Shown here in pieces: positions 40,790 through 50,064 of a stretch of DNA of 64,000 bases; position 1 is the first letter of the stretch, and every line of letters starts with the position of its first letter. Source of the DNA: Gammaproteobacteria bacterium UBA7376 (GTDB lineage Bacteria > Pseudomonadota > Gammaproteobacteria > Pseudomonadales > Azotimanducaceae). Both the position numbers and the translations under genes were made by a program. The notes beneath the pieces are model-generated. The model made no database searches, was not told the origin of the DNA, and worked only from the letters and a program-made list of their open reading frames with translations. The stretch is taken from assembly GCA_002470275.1 (NCBI GenBank), contig DKNY01000008.1, positions 1-64,000 on the forward strand, read 5' to 3'.

Positions 40790-42219
40790 GCGGGTGTGAG
40801 CAAGACCAACAGGGTGAATATTTCCAGTCGCCCCATCATCATGTTGAACATCAGAATCCACTTTACGCTGCTATCCAGCCCAGCGTAGTTGAGCGCCACG
40901 TCGCCGAGCCCTGGGCCCAGGTTGTTCAGGCAGGCACCCACCGCCGAGAAAGCCGTCAGGAGATCTAGGTCTCCCAGACCCATCACTAGGACTACGGACA
41001 GTAGGAACAGGAGTGCGTAGGCACTAAAGAAACTCCACACCGCCTCAATGAGCCGATCTGGCACCGGCGTTTTACCGAGTTTGATGGGGAATACACCGCT
41101 GGGGTGGATGAGTCGTTTGACCTCGCGCATGCCCTGGAGGTAGATCATCAACACTCGAATAATTTTGATGCCACCCGCAGTAGAGCCCGCACATCCCCCA
41201 GCGAAAGCGGCCAGCAGCAGTAGAACGGGCACCACCGAGGGCCACTGGGAAAAATCTTGAGTCACAAATCCAGTGGTCGTTGCGATCGAAATGGTTTGAA
41301 AGATTCCGTCTCGCAAAGGCGAAACCGTTGCCGTCGGCACAAGGGTAAGCATGCCGACGACGACGGCCGCAATCCCAAAGGTGAAAATCAGGTAGGCGCG
41401 AAGCTCAATGTCCGCTAGGTAGTAAAATAGGTTTTTACGACGCCATACCAAAAAATGAAGCCCGTAATTGATGCCCGAGAGCAGCATGAAGAGGCAGGCG
41501 ACTGCTTCGATCTGGACGTTATCAAAATACCCAATACTTGCGTCGTGGGTGGAAAACCCGCCAATGGCAACCGTGCTGAAGCTGTGGGCAATGGCGTCAA
41601 AGGCATCCATTCCGGCGATAAAGTACGACAGGGCACATACTACGGTCAGAGAGATGTAGACCAACCACAGCGCCTTGGCGGTCTCTGTAATTCTTGGGGT
41701 GAGTTTGTTGTCCTTAATTGGACCTGGGGATTCAGTACGGTAGAGCTGCATGCCGCCAATGCCCAGCATGGGGAATATGGCAACGGCGAGCACGATGATG
41801 CCCATCCCGCCCAACCACTGTAGCTGCTGCCGATAAAAGAGAATCGAGCGCGGCAGCGCGTCTAGGCCAGCAATGACGGTTGCTCCGGTGGTGGTCAAAC
41901 CCGACATCGACTCAAACGCGGCGTCGACGAAACTTAAATGGAGGGTGTCGGACAGATAGAGGGGTATCGCACCAAAAAACCCGAGCCCCAGGTAGAATAG
42001 CGCGGTAATAAGAAAACCGTCACCGCCCCTAAGGTCGTGCTTACCTCTAAACGGCAGCCAAAGCAGCAGTCCCATGCCCAGGGTCACTAGAAAAGCTGCT
42101 AGGAAGGTCTGCGTTGTCGCTTCGCCGTAGGCGAGGGCGACTAGGATAGGGGACAAAAACGTCAGGCTAAATAGGGTCAGAAGCGTCCCGGTGACTCGAA
42201 AAATAACGGAAAAGTGCAC
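40774..42219 (-). CDS. trkH: Trk potassium uptake membrane protein TrkH
   Basis: Pore-forming part of the Trk potassium transporter. The 481-residue protein has about ten membrane segments and four pore loops with glycine filters, seen as SMSGLTTTGATV, TVAIGGFSTHDAS, TTGFVTQDFSQW and GACLNNLGPGLGDV. It lies 12 nt after trkA, which encodes the gating ring. The convergent lpxL ends inside it. Confidence 0.95.
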   Translation of the reverse strand: MHFSVIFRVTGTLLTLFSLTFLSPILVALAYGEATTQTFLAAFLVTLGMGLLLWLPFRGKHDLRGGDGFLITALFYLGLGFFGAIPLYLSDTLHLSFVDAAFESMSGLTTTGATVIAGLDALPRSILFYRQQLQWLGGMGIIVLAVAIFPMLGIGGMQLYRTESPGPIKDNKLTPRITETAKALWLVYISLTVVCALSYFIAGMDAFDAIAHSFSTVAIGGFSTHDASIGYFDNVQIEAVACLFMLLSGINYGLHFLVWRRKNLFYYLADIELRAYLIFTFGIAAVVVGMLTLVPTATVSPLRDGIFQTISIATTTGFVTQDFSQWPSVVPVLLLLAAFAGGCAGSTAGGIKIIRVLMIYLQGMREVKRLIHPSGVFPIKLGKTPVPDRLIEAVWSFFSAYALLFLLSVVLVMGLGDLDLLTAFSAVGACLNNLGPGLGDVALNYAGLDSSVKWILMFNMMMGRLEIFTLLVLLTPAYWRR

Positions 42220-42231
42220 GTTGGTGGGCGG

Positions 42232-43605
42232 CTAAAAAAAGGTCAATCCAACTTGGAACAGCTTCTCTACTGCCCGCACCTTGGATTTTTCCATTAAAAA
42301 CAGAATGACATGATCATCTGAGGCAACGATCACATCATCGTGAGCGATCAGCACGTCCTCTCCTCTTACGATGGCGCCGATGGTGACGCCTTCGGGTAGT
42401 TCAATTTCGTTCAAGCGCCGGCCAACGACCTTTGAACTCGCAGCATCGCCGTGCGCGATGGCCTCCATCGCCTCAGCCGCTCCGCGCCGCAGGCTGTGAA
42501 CCCGGGCCACATCGGCGCGCCTAACGTAAGACAGGACGGTGCCGATAGTTGCCTGTTGGGGCGAAATCGCCACGTCTATCTCCCCGCCCTGGACTAAATC
42601 AACGTAGGCGGGCTTGGTAATCAGCGTGATCACCTGCCGGACCCCTAATCGTTTGGCCATGAGCGATGACATGATGTTGACCTCATCATCATTGGTGACC
42701 GCACAGAAGGCATCGCACTGCTCAATATTCTCTTCGAGCAGTAAGTCTCGGTCTGTGGCATTGCCGGATATCACTACGGCCTTATCCAGGCGATCCGCCA
42801 GGGTCTTGGCTCTGTCAGCATCGACCTCGACAAGCTTGACGCCGTAGGTGTGGTCAATGGCAGCAGCAAGCCTAGCGCCAATGTTGCCCCCGCCGGCAAT
42901 CATGATGCGCCGGTAGGGTTGCTCGACCTTGCGCAGCTCCCCCATCACGGCTCCGATATGCTCCCTAGCGGCGATAAAAAACACCTCATCATCCGCTTCG
43001 ATCACCGTAGTGCCCGTTGGCACGATGGATTTTCCGCGACGGAAAATGGCTGCTACACGTGTATCTACCTTAGGCATGTGTTTTCGAAGCATGCGGATTT
43101 CTTGGCCGACGAGCAGGCCACCGTGAATGGCACGCATGGCCACTAGCTGGGCCCTGCCGTCGGCAAAGTCCAGCACCTCAAGCGCGCCGGGATGGCTCAG
43201 GAGTTCGCTAATTTGTTGAGTAACGACCTGTTCAGGATGGATGAGCCGGTCAATGGGCATATGGTTCTTATGAAAAAACCCTTCCTTATTCTGATAGGCG
43301 GCCGAACGAATACGCGCGATTTTCATGGGCGTGCGAAAGACCGAATAGCAAACCTGGCACGCGACCATATTGATCTCATCACTTGAGGTGACGGCGATGA
43401 GCATATCGGCGTCATCCGCGCCGGCGCGTCGGAGCACGTCCGGGTGCGATGCAGAGCCCTCTATGGTTTGGATGTCCAGGCGGCTGCCGAGTTCGGCGAG
43501 GCGTTCGCCGTTGTTGTCGACGAGCGTGATGTCGAAGGACTCCTTGGCCAGATTTTCGGCCAGGGTGCCTCCGACTTGTCCTGCGCCCAGGATTAGAATT
43601 TTCAC
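42232..43605 (-). CDS. trkA: Trk system regulatory NAD-binding protein TrkA
   Basis: Cytosolic gating subunit of the Trk transporter. From the GTG at 43605 (VKILILGAGQVGGTLAENLA) the product is 457 residues, matching E. coli TrkA. It has two Rossmann domains (GAGQVGG and GGGNIGAR), each followed by a TrkA-C domain. The start GTGA overlaps the rsmB stop, so translation is coupled. The open frame continues upstream but that part belongs to rsmB. Confidence 0.95.
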   Translation of the reverse strand: MKILILGAGQVGGTLAENLAKESFDITLVDNNGERLAELGSRLDIQTIEGSASHPDVLRRAGADDADMLIAVTSSDEINMVACQVCYSVFRTPMKIARIRSAAYQNKEGFFHKNHMPIDRLIHPEQVVTQQISELLSHPGALEVLDFADGRAQLVAMRAIHGGLLVGQEIRMLRKHMPKVDTRVAAIFRRGKSIVPTGTTVIEADDEVFFIAAREHIGAVMGELRKVEQPYRRIMIAGGGNIGARLAAAIDHTYGVKLVEVDADRAKTLADRLDKAVVISGNATDRDLLLEENIEQCDAFCAVTNDDEVNIMSSLMAKRLGVRQVITLITKPAYVDLVQGGEIDVAISPQQATIGTVLSYVRRADVARVHSLRRGAAEAMEAIAHGDAASSKVVGRRLNEIELPEGVTIGAIVRGEDVLIAHDDVIVASDDHVILFLMEKSKVRAVEKLFQVGLTFF

Positions 43606-44984
43606 GCGGTATCTGCTTTGCGGAGTGCGGCGTAGTAGAACCCGTCGGTCATAGAATCTGTAGGCAGAAGCTGCCACCCGGCTGCCGTCGCCTGGCCCCG
43701 ACTCAGCTGCAGCGACAAAGGCTGCGCCTCGGAAGTTTCTTGGGAGAAGGCTTGGATCACCTGATCGTTTTCTTCTTCAAACATGGAACACGTGCAGTAG
43801 AGGAGGGTACCCCCTGAGCGAAGGCGTTGCCATAGCTGCTGAAGCAATTTGAGCTGCAGTGCTGAGTGCTCAACGAGGCGCTCAGGTGTCAGCAGCAGCC
43901 TGATATCTGGATTTCTTCTCATGGTACCGCTGCCGCTGCAGGGGGCATCGAGTAAAATGGCGTCGAAGGTAGGCAGGTCGCCGTCCTCAAGCCTGCTGGC
44001 ATCCAGACAGCGAATATCCACTCGGTCATCGGGCAGGTGTCCCAATCTCTCGCCAACAGAAGTTAAGTCTTCTATCCGCTGAGGTACGTTATCGATGGCA
44101 AAAAGCTGAAAGGTCGCAAAGCTAGCGCAGAGCGCCTCGTAGAGGTGGAAGAGTTTCCCGCCCGGCGCGGCGCAGGCGTCTAGGACCACGGGGGCAACCT
44201 CCGGGTTCTGGCTCTCACGAAGAAACTCCATCAACTTGGGCGCTGCAAATTGAGCCGAGAGGTCCTGGACGGCGCAGGCCCCCTCGCGCCAGTCTGGGAG
44301 ACTTGCCGCCGGCTGCGGGCTCGTTAACACGATTGCAGAATCCTGCTCCATAGTACGATGCAAAATACCAGCCTCGCTGAGTCTGGCCACATACTGGTCC
44401 CGGGTTTGGCTGGTGGCGTTCGCCCGAAGCGTCATGGGTGCCCGTTCATTGTTGGCCATCATCAATGCTTCTGCACAGGTGGGGTAGGTGGCCTGGATCA
44501 AGTTCGACATCCAGGCGGGGTGGTCCTGGCTTGCCAAAAGGGACAGTTCTTCCTGGGTGGGTGCGTCCTCAGGGCGAGGCGTCTCTGTATCAAGTCGGCG
44601 TAACAGACCATTGACCAAACCCTTAGCCCAGGGTCGTGACAGGGGCGCACAGGCATTTACGCAACTGTCGATGATTGCATACGCCGGCGCCTTGGCATAG
44701 CGAAGTTGGTAAGCGCCCACTATCAATAAATACATTATAATGCTGTCTTTCGAGCGCAAAGGTTTCGCCAGAAGGCCGCTTACCCGGTGCCGTTGGGATA
44801 GGTAGTGGCGCAACACCCCATACAACAGCTCCCGCTGCCCGGGGAGCGCCAACCATTCGGGTCGGTTGAGGCGCAACCAATCCAGGTTACGCCTTTTTTC
44901 TAAGATTTGAGCCAAGCAACGACAGGTGCTGATCTGGAGTTCGCTAATTGCTCGCTCTCCGGACTGTGGGCGCTGATCGGTCAT
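43602..44984 (-). CDS. rsmB: 16S rRNA (cytosine-C5) methyltransferase RsmB
   Basis: Methylates C967 of 16S rRNA. The 460-residue protein has an N-terminal NusB-like RNA-binding domain (CRCLAQILEKRRNLDWL, YAIIDSCVNAC) and a SAM domain with DACAAPGGKLFHL. The two family cysteines lie in DAPCSGSGTMRRNPDI and YCTCSMFEEENDQV. It overlaps fmt upstream by 4 nt (ATGA) and trkA downstream by 4 nt. Confidence 0.96.
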   Translation of the reverse strand: MTDQRPQSGERAISELQISTCRCLAQILEKRRNLDWLRLNRPEWLALPGQRELLYGVLRHYLSQRHRVSGLLAKPLRSKDSIIMYLLIVGAYQLRYAKAPAYAIIDSCVNACAPLSRPWAKGLVNGLLRRLDTETPRPEDAPTQEELSLLASQDHPAWMSNLIQATYPTCAEALMMANNERAPMTLRANATSQTRDQYVARLSEAGILHRTMEQDSAIVLTSPQPAASLPDWREGACAVQDLSAQFAAPKLMEFLRESQNPEVAPVVLDACAAPGGKLFHLYEALCASFATFQLFAIDNVPQRIEDLTSVGERLGHLPDDRVDIRCLDASRLEDGDLPTFDAILLDAPCSGSGTMRRNPDIRLLLTPERLVEHSALQLKLLQQLWQRLRSGGTLLYCTCSMFEEENDQVIQAFSQETSEAQPLSLQLSRGQATAAGWQLLPTDSMTDGFYYAALRKADTA

Positions 44985-45934
44985 CGGCCAGCGTCCGCGA
45001 AGGACTGACCTAGGGCGAACAGCTCACCAAAGCCATTGACCGCAGCCGGGGCATTCATTGGAAGCCCCTTGCCGCGGTTCAGTCGAAGGCGCGTGATGGC
45101 AAGTTGGCCCTCACCGCTGTTGATCCGAATCGATCTCTTGTCCCGCCCGGCCACCGTGCCAGGCGGCCCGGACGCGGGCTCTTTCAGCGCGTAGCCGGAT
45201 AGCACCTGCATTTCAAGCGTGTCTGACCGGCAGGTGGCAGGCATGCGCTCGGTCAGAGCGCGGATTTTTTGCGCGATCTCCCGGGCAGGTCTCCCCCAGT
45301 TAATGGGGCGATCTTCTGCAGTAAGCTTTGCCGCATAGCAAACGCCGTCGGCTGGCTGGGGGGTTGGCGTGGTTGGCAGCGCGTTGAGAACGTCGACCAG
45401 TAGCTGCGTGCCGAGTTGGGCAAGAGCCTGCTGCAGGCGCCCGGCGGTGGATTCCTCGGTAATAGGTACTGCCTTTTGCACGAATACGGGCCCCGTATCC
45501 AGGCCTTTTTCCATCTGCATGATGGCGACCCCGGTCTCGCTGTCACCGGCCATAATGGCGCGTTCGATGGGCGCGGCTCCCCGCCACCTAGGCAGCAGAG
45601 AGGCATGTACATTGAGGCATCCGTAGGTAGGAATGGAGAGCAAGGCTTCAGGCAGGATCAGCCCGTAGGCAGCCACCACCAAAACATCCAACTCCAGTCG
45701 TCGGAGCAGGGTATGGGTTTCGGCGTCTCGCAGGGAGGCAGGCTGGATGAGGGGAATATTGCAGCGCTCTGCTTCTGCCTTGACGGGATTTGGCTGGAGT
45801 TTACGGCCGCGACCCTTGGGTTTGTCGGGTTGGGTCATGACAAGCACGGGTGGGAAATCAGAGTCTACCAGGCCGCTCAGGATGGTCTTCGCGAACTCAG
45901 GGCTGCCGGCGAAGGCCGTGCGTAAACTAGACAC
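44981..45934 (-). CDS. fmt: Methionyl-tRNA formyltransferase
   Basis: Formylates initiator Met-tRNA. The 317 residues carry the catalytic region CLNVHASLLPRWRGAAPIER (Asn and His of the active site) and GVAIMQMEKGLDTGPV with the catalytic Asp. A C-terminal OB-fold domain binds tRNA. It lies 2 nt after def on the same strand and is coupled to rsmB. Confidence 0.97.
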   Translation of the reverse strand: MSSLRTAFAGSPEFAKTILSGLVDSDFPPVLVMTQPDKPKGRGRKLQPNPVKAEAERCNIPLIQPASLRDAETHTLLRRLELDVLVVAAYGLILPEALLSIPTYGCLNVHASLLPRWRGAAPIERAIMAGDSETGVAIMQMEKGLDTGPVFVQKAVPITEESTAGRLQQALAQLGTQLLVDVLNALPTTPTPQPADGVCYAAKLTAEDRPINWGRPAREIAQKIRALTERMPATCRSDTLEMQVLSGYALKEPASGPPGTVAGRDKRSIRINSGEGQLAITRLRLNRGKGLPMNAPAAVNGFGELFALGQSFADAGR

Positions 45935-45936
45935 GT

Positions 45937-46431
45937 TCAGGCCTTCTGTTTTTTTAACTGTTTGGTGATGCGATTGCGTTTCAGGCTGGAGAGGTAGTCA
46001 ACAAAGAGTTTGCCCTCAAGATGGTCGCATTCATGCTGGATGCAGACACCCAGCATACCCTCGGCTTCCAGGGTGAAAGCCTTTCCCGTTAGGTCTTGGG
46101 CCTCGACGGTCACCTGTGGCGCTCTGGCCACGGCGTCGTAAACGCCGGGCACGCTCAAGCAGCCCTCTTCCCCGGGCACAAGGGATCCCTGCAGCGTTAA
46201 GGCAGGATTCACAAAGATATGGGGTTGGTCCTGATGCTCGGAGACATCAACAACAATGAGGCGCTGCTGTACGTTGACCTGGGTGGCGGCAAGGCCAATC
46301 CCCGGCGCCGCGTACATCGTTTCCAGCATGTCTTCAGCGAGCTTTGCAAGTGCCGCGTCAAACGTGGTGACGGGTTTAGCCTTAAGGCGCAGCCGGGCAT
46401 CTGGGTGGTGCAAAATTTCAAGCAGAGACAT
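45937..46431 (-). CDS. def: Peptide deformylase
   Basis: Removes the N-terminal formyl group from new proteins. The 164-residue protein has all three metal-site motifs: GIGLAATQV, EEGCLSVPG and QHECDHLEGKLF. It is divergent from dprA with 115 bp between them; the LysM gene often found at this place in Pseudomonas is absent. Confidence 0.97.
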   Translation of the reverse strand: MSLLEILHHPDARLRLKAKPVTTFDAALAKLAEDMLETMYAAPGIGLAATQVNVQQRLIVVDVSEHQDQPHIFVNPALTLQGSLVPGEEGCLSVPGVYDAVARAPQVTVEAQDLTGKAFTLEAEGMLGVCIQHECDHLEGKLFVDYLSSLKRNRITKQLKKQKA

Positions 46432-46546
46432 GCAGCGACCGATAACAAAAAAGACGGGGAAGTATAGCGGCCTTGTGCGGGTAATCGGGCAGTTTTGAGG
46501 GAGTTTTTACTACCTTTCTGCGGGTCAGGGAGCGCCAACGGGACGT

Positions 46547-47701
46547 ATGGTTGTCTGTGCGACGCCACTGTGCTTGTGGGGGTATCGTTGGTTCCTGCGA
46601 CTTTCCTCACGAGAACGCAATATTTTTTCCAAGCCTGCCCGCACTCTGTGTTCACTCCTATTTCAATGGCCAAGGCGTCAGGTTCAATCTTGGCTTGACG
46701 CTGGTTCCGACCTCTCGACTCTCTCCTATCGGGACCTGGGGCCAAAGCGCGCGAAGCCATTGGCGCGGTTTTTAGCAGCGGCGGAGGCCGAGAAGGTGAT
46801 GGCGATATGCCTGCTGGATGAAACCTATCCAGAGCTGTTGCGCCAGATTCCTGATCCGCCGCTACTTCTATTTTATGACGGTAATCTCGCCCTCCTCCAG
46901 CGTCCGAGCATTGCCGTGGTGGGGTCGCGAAGGGCGACTCACGCCGGTCGTCGCCTAGCCTACCTTTTGGGCCAGGAACTCGGCGTCCTCGGGGCCGTGG
47001 TGGTGAGCGGATTAGCCATTGGTATCGACACCGCCGGGCACCAGGGCGCCCTGTCCCATGATGACGGTGCGACCATCGGCGTCCTTGGGTCTTCCCTTGA
47101 CGACCTGTATCCAAGCCGCAATCGAGGCCTGGCTGCTCAGGTCGTCTCGTCCCAAGGCCTCTTGATCAGTGAGTATCCGCCCGGGACGCCGCCGCGCCCC
47201 TTCTTCTTTCGAGAGCGTAATCGAATTGTCAGTGGGCTTGCTCAGGCTACCGTGGTCGTAGAGGCCGGCGTTAGGAGCGGGGCCCTAATCACCGCACGGC
47301 TGGCCCTTGAGCAGGGGCGTGAGGTGGCTGTCTTTCCCGGATCGTCCTTGACCGGCGCGAACGCCGGTGGCCACGCCCTCATTCGCCAGGGCGCAGCCTT
47401 GGTTGAGTCAGCGGCTGACGTATTTCAAGAGCTAGGCTGGTCTGCAGCCGCACGGCACAACCCTCAACTGGGCTCCTCACCGACTTCGGCCACGGCGTCG
47501 GAAACAACGGTGCCGGCAACAATGCCCCACCTCAGCGCGGGCGCTCTGAAGCTGCTGCCCTGGCTTGGGGTTGAGGCCTTAAATTCCGATGCCTTAATTC
47601 AGCTGTCCGGCATGGCCATCAGCGACCTCAGCCTCGCTCTGGTGGAACTGCAGCTAGCGGGAATTGTTCGCCAGCATGGAGGCGGGTATATTCGCCTTTG
47701 A
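46547..47701 (+). CDS. dprA: DNA processing protein DprA (Smf)
   Basis: DprA loads RecA on incoming single-stranded DNA during natural transformation; many non-competent bacteria keep it. The Rossmann core is clear: IAVVGSRRATHAGRRLAYLL, VVVSGLAIGIDTAGHQGAL, GVLGSSLDDLYPSRNRGLA, RERNRIVSGLAQATVVVEAG and GALITARLALEQGREVAVFP. A C-terminal winged-helix-like tail ends the 384-residue protein. The first 60 residues (WFLRLSSRERNIFSKPARTL) do not look like the usual SAM/HhH N-terminal domain, so the N-terminus is diverged or the start is later, for example ATG at 46797. Confidence 0.93.
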   Translation: MVVCATPLCLWGYRWFLRLSSRERNIFSKPARTLCSLLFQWPRRQVQSWLDAGSDLSTLSYRDLGPKRAKPLARFLAAAEAEKVMAICLLDETYPELLRQIPDPPLLLFYDGNLALLQRPSIAVVGSRRATHAGRRLAYLLGQELGVLGAVVVSGLAIGIDTAGHQGALSHDDGATIGVLGSSLDDLYPSRNRGLAAQVVSSQGLLISEYPPGTPPRPFFFRERNRIVSGLAQATVVVEAGVRSGALITARLALEQGREVAVFPGSSLTGANAGGHALIRQGAALVESAADVFQELGWSAAARHNPQLGSSPTSATASETTVPATMPHLSAGALKLLPWLGVEALNSDALIQLSGMAISDLSLALVELQLAGIVRQHGGGYIRL

Positions 47702-47721
47702 TTCACTTACTTGGGGTAGTC

Positions 47722-48219
47722 ATGGCTTGGGTCGCAGTATTAATGGGTTCAGAGTCGGATTGGGGGGTTATGAAAACCTGTACGGAAACGTTGGCGGCCT
47801 TGGGCGTCGATTTTGAGGTTCGCGTGTCTAGCGCTCACAGAACACCTGCTGCGACGCAGGAATATATTATGGATGCGGAAAAACGGGGCTGCCGCATATT
47901 CATCTGCGCTGCCGGCATGGCTGCTCATCTGGCAGGCGCTACCGCAGCCCATACCCAGCGCCCGGTAATTGGTGTGCCTATTGATAGCGGTCCGCTCCAG
48001 GGCATGGATGCGCTGCTGTCCACGGTCCAAATGCCTGGCGGGGTGCCCGTGGCCACCGTTGCGGTCGGCAAGGCCGGAGCAAAAAATGCGGGCTATCTTG
48101 CGGCACAAATGCTGGCGATAGCCGATGCGGATCTTCATCAAACCGTGGTGGCCGATCGCCAGGCGAATGCGGAGAAAGTTGCGGCGCAGAATGCGTCTGT
48201 GCAGGCATCGCTCACCTAG
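47722..48219 (+). CDS. purE: N5-carboxyaminoimidazole ribonucleotide mutase PurE
   Basis: Converts N5-CAIR to CAIR in purine synthesis. The 165-residue protein has [79 protein letters not shown] and [15 protein letters not shown] start at the ATG at 47722 with GGGG upstream; the frame opens at 47698 with a TTG. purK, the usual neighbour that makes the substrate, is not adjacent. The gene lies 20 nt after dprA and overlaps tsaC by one base. Confidence 0.94.
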   Translation: MAWVAVLMGSESDWGVMKTCTETLAALGVDFEVRVSSAHRTPAATQEYIMDAEKRGCRIFICAAGMAAHLAGATAAHTQRPVIGVPIDSGPLQGMDALLSTVQMPGGVPVATVAVGKAGAKNAGYLAAQMLAIADADLHQTVVADRQANAEKVAAQNASVQASLT

Positions 48220-48767
48220 TGACCCCTGAACAACAGGCCGCTCGAATCCTAGTCGATGGGGGCCTAATCGCTCATGCGACAGAGGGCGTTTGGGGGTTTG
48301 CCTGCGACCCTCTATGCGAGCAGGCAACCTTCCGGTTACTGGAGATCAAGGAGCGATCTTGGGAAAAGGGCCTGCTGCTGTTGGGCGGCGACGCGTCGGA
48401 CTTTAAAGACCAGCTGGCAGAGTTGCCGCAATGCCGGATAGACCGCGTTACAAAGAGTTGGCCGGGGCACAATACGTGGGTGCTGCCGGATACGCGTTAC
48501 CCAAGATGGGTTCGGGGCATCCATACGGGCGTTGCCTGCCGGGTCCCGGATCACGATCAAGCCCGGCGGTTGGCCAGACTCTGCGGTTTTCCCTTTATTT
48601 CCACCTCTCTCAACAGAGCGGGCCGGCCGCCCATCACGCGACAGGCAGACGCTCAGGTTCAGTTCGCGGGTGTGGTTGACTTTATCTTGCCTGGCGAGAC
48701 CTCCGGGTACAGTGGGCCCAGCGTTATTCGGGACAGTCAGGGCGAGATCCTGAGGGGGACATCCTGA
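48219..48767 (+). CDS. tsaC: Threonylcarbamoyl-AMP synthase TsaC
   Basis: Makes threonylcarbamoyl-AMP for the t6A modification of tRNA. The 182 residues match the YrdC domain: ATEGVWGFACDPLCEQATFR, LLEIKERSWEKGLLLLG, WPGHNTWVLP and FPFISTSLNRAGRPP. The start is a GTG whose first base is the last base of the purE stop, and the stop overlaps the aroE ATG by one base. Confidence 0.94.
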   Translation: MTPEQQAARILVDGGLIAHATEGVWGFACDPLCEQATFRLLEIKERSWEKGLLLLGGDASDFKDQLAELPQCRIDRVTKSWPGHNTWVLPDTRYPRWVRGIHTGVACRVPDHDQARRLARLCGFPFISTSLNRAGRPPITRQADAQVQFAGVVDFILPGETSGYSGPSVIRDSQGEILRGTS

Positions 48768-49594
48768 TGTCGCGTGACTATGCCGTCATGGGATTCCCCG
48801 TTTCTCACTCTCTTTCCCCTGAAATTCACTCGATCTTCGCCAGCCAGGAGAAGATCAAATTGCACTATGAAAAAATTGAGGTGAGTTCAGGCTCATTCTC
48901 GGATGCTGCCGATGCTTTCTTTGGACAGGGCGGCCTGGGGTTGAACGTTACGGTTCCGTTCAAGGTAGACGCCTACGCCTACGCCAGCCGCCTGAACGAC
49001 TTGGCGGAACAAGCCGGTGCGGTGAATACCCTGGCCCGAGGTGAGGGCGGCCTGGTAAGCGGCCATAATACCGATGGCCTCGGGCTCGTTAGAGACCTCG
49101 AGGCCCGACACGGCTGGGCCCTAAACGGGGCTCGATTGATAATTCTCGGTGCCGGCGGTGCAACGAGGGGTGTGATCGTTCCACTGCTCGCGCGAGGCGT
49201 AGAGGAGATTATTATCGCCAATCGAACCGTGGATAAGGCTGAGGCCTTGGTCGGGCTGTTTTCGACGCTGATGCCCGGTGCGAAACTGAGTGTTTGCAGC
49301 CTGGCGGATGCGGCCGAATGCGAGGCCGATGTGGTAATCAACGGCACTTCGCTTGGCCTCTCCAGCGGCGACATTACGCTGGCCCCAGAGCTTGTTCGGG
49401 GGCGGCACTGCTACGACATGAGCTACGGGAACAACGCGCGATTCGCCCACTGGGCCAGTCATCAAGGTGCGATATCGGCAGTGGATGGCCTGGGCATGTT
49501 GATTGAGCAGGCGGCAGAAAGCTTTGCGATTTGGCACCAAGTCCGACCTGATACCAACTTGGCGTTTGCAAAAATACGTGAACAAATTGGCTAA
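48767..49594 (+). CDS. aroE: Shikimate dehydrogenase AroE
   Basis: NADPH-dependent reduction of 3-dehydroshikimate in aromatic amino acid synthesis. The 275-residue protein has the substrate site GFPVSHSLSPEIHS, LNVTVPFKVDAYAYA and NTDGLGLVRDLE. The NADP-binding loop is GAGGATRGVIVPLL followed by NRTVDKA, the basic clamp of AroE, and the protein carries DMSYG near the C-terminus. Confidence 0.97.
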   Translation: MSRDYAVMGFPVSHSLSPEIHSIFASQEKIKLHYEKIEVSSGSFSDAADAFFGQGGLGLNVTVPFKVDAYAYASRLNDLAEQAGAVNTLARGEGGLVSGHNTDGLGLVRDLEARHGWALNGARLIILGAGGATRGVIVPLLARGVEEIIIANRTVDKAEALVGLFSTLMPGAKLSVCSLADAAECEADVVINGTSLGLSSGDITLAPELVRGRHCYDMSYGNNARFAHWASHQGAISAVDGLGMLIEQAAESFAIWHQVRPDTNLAFAKIREQIG

Positions 49595-49612
49595 CCTGCT
49601 TACCCTAGAGCC

Positions 49613-49903
49613 ATGAGGAGAAGATTCATTGCAGGCGCCGTATGTCCGAGCTGTAGAGCGCTGGACCGAATGGTTGTGGAAACCTCTCCCACGGGCCCCG
49701 GCAGCGAGGAAGAGGTTGACGCCGAAACGGTTATTCGGCGGTGCGTGGCCTGTGGGTATGAGGAGGCGCTAGCCACCGAGCCAGGATCGTCGAGCGTTGG
49801 ATTACCCCGCGCTCGCTTTGAGAAGAGCGGAAGAGAAGCGGAGAAGGCCAGCCCGGTTAAGCTAATCAATCTCGACCAGCTCAAGAACCCTCGCAAGGCC
49901 TAG
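49613..49903 (+). CDS. YheV-family zinc-ribbon protein
   Basis: A 96-residue protein with two Cys pairs, CPSCRALDRMVV near residue 11 and RRCVACGYEE near residue 42, which should bind zinc. It corresponds to the YheV/DUF2387 family, found near aroE in gammaproteobacteria, of unknown function. The C-terminus (PVKLINLDQLKNPRKA) is typical. It lies 18 nt after aroE in the same direction. Confidence 0.85.
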   Translation: MRRRFIAGAVCPSCRALDRMVVETSPTGPGSEEEVDAETVIRRCVACGYEEALATEPGSSSVGLPRARFEKSGREAEKASPVKLINLDQLKNPRKA

Positions 49904-50002
49904 CGCTGGGGCGCCGCAAGGGATAGGCAGGCTCTGTCTCAGACATTTCGATCTATAAGGCCTAGCCAGGGGTTACTGTCCAACTATTGTTGGCCCTCTG
50001 AT

Positions 50003-50030
50003 TTGCCAGCCACTCCATCGCTGCTATAAT
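50003..50030 (+). promoter_or_regulatory. Sigma70 promoter for the cox operon
   Basis: TTGCCA at 50003-50008, 16 bases, TATAAT at 50025-50030. The -10 is perfect and the -35 matches 4 of 6. Transcription would begin near 50037, at the first base of the inverted repeat. Confidence 0.7.
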
Positions 50031-50036
50031 TCACAT

Positions 50037-50064
50037 GATTTACACAAGTCGCTTTGTGTGAATC
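50037..50064. repeat. Inverted repeat at the predicted cox transcript start
   Basis: GATTTACACAA (50037-50047) and TTGTGTGAATC (50054-50064) pair over 11 bp, with one T-G wobble and a six-base loop. The element starts at the predicted +1. It could be an operator or a 5' hairpin protecting the mRNA. I do not recognise a known regulator site. Confidence 0.65.

Noticed and set aside
46209..47114. 301-residue open frame on the minus strand over def and dprA
   Set aside because: It overlaps two well-conserved genes, has low-complexity Arg/Pro/Ser composition and no family resemblance.
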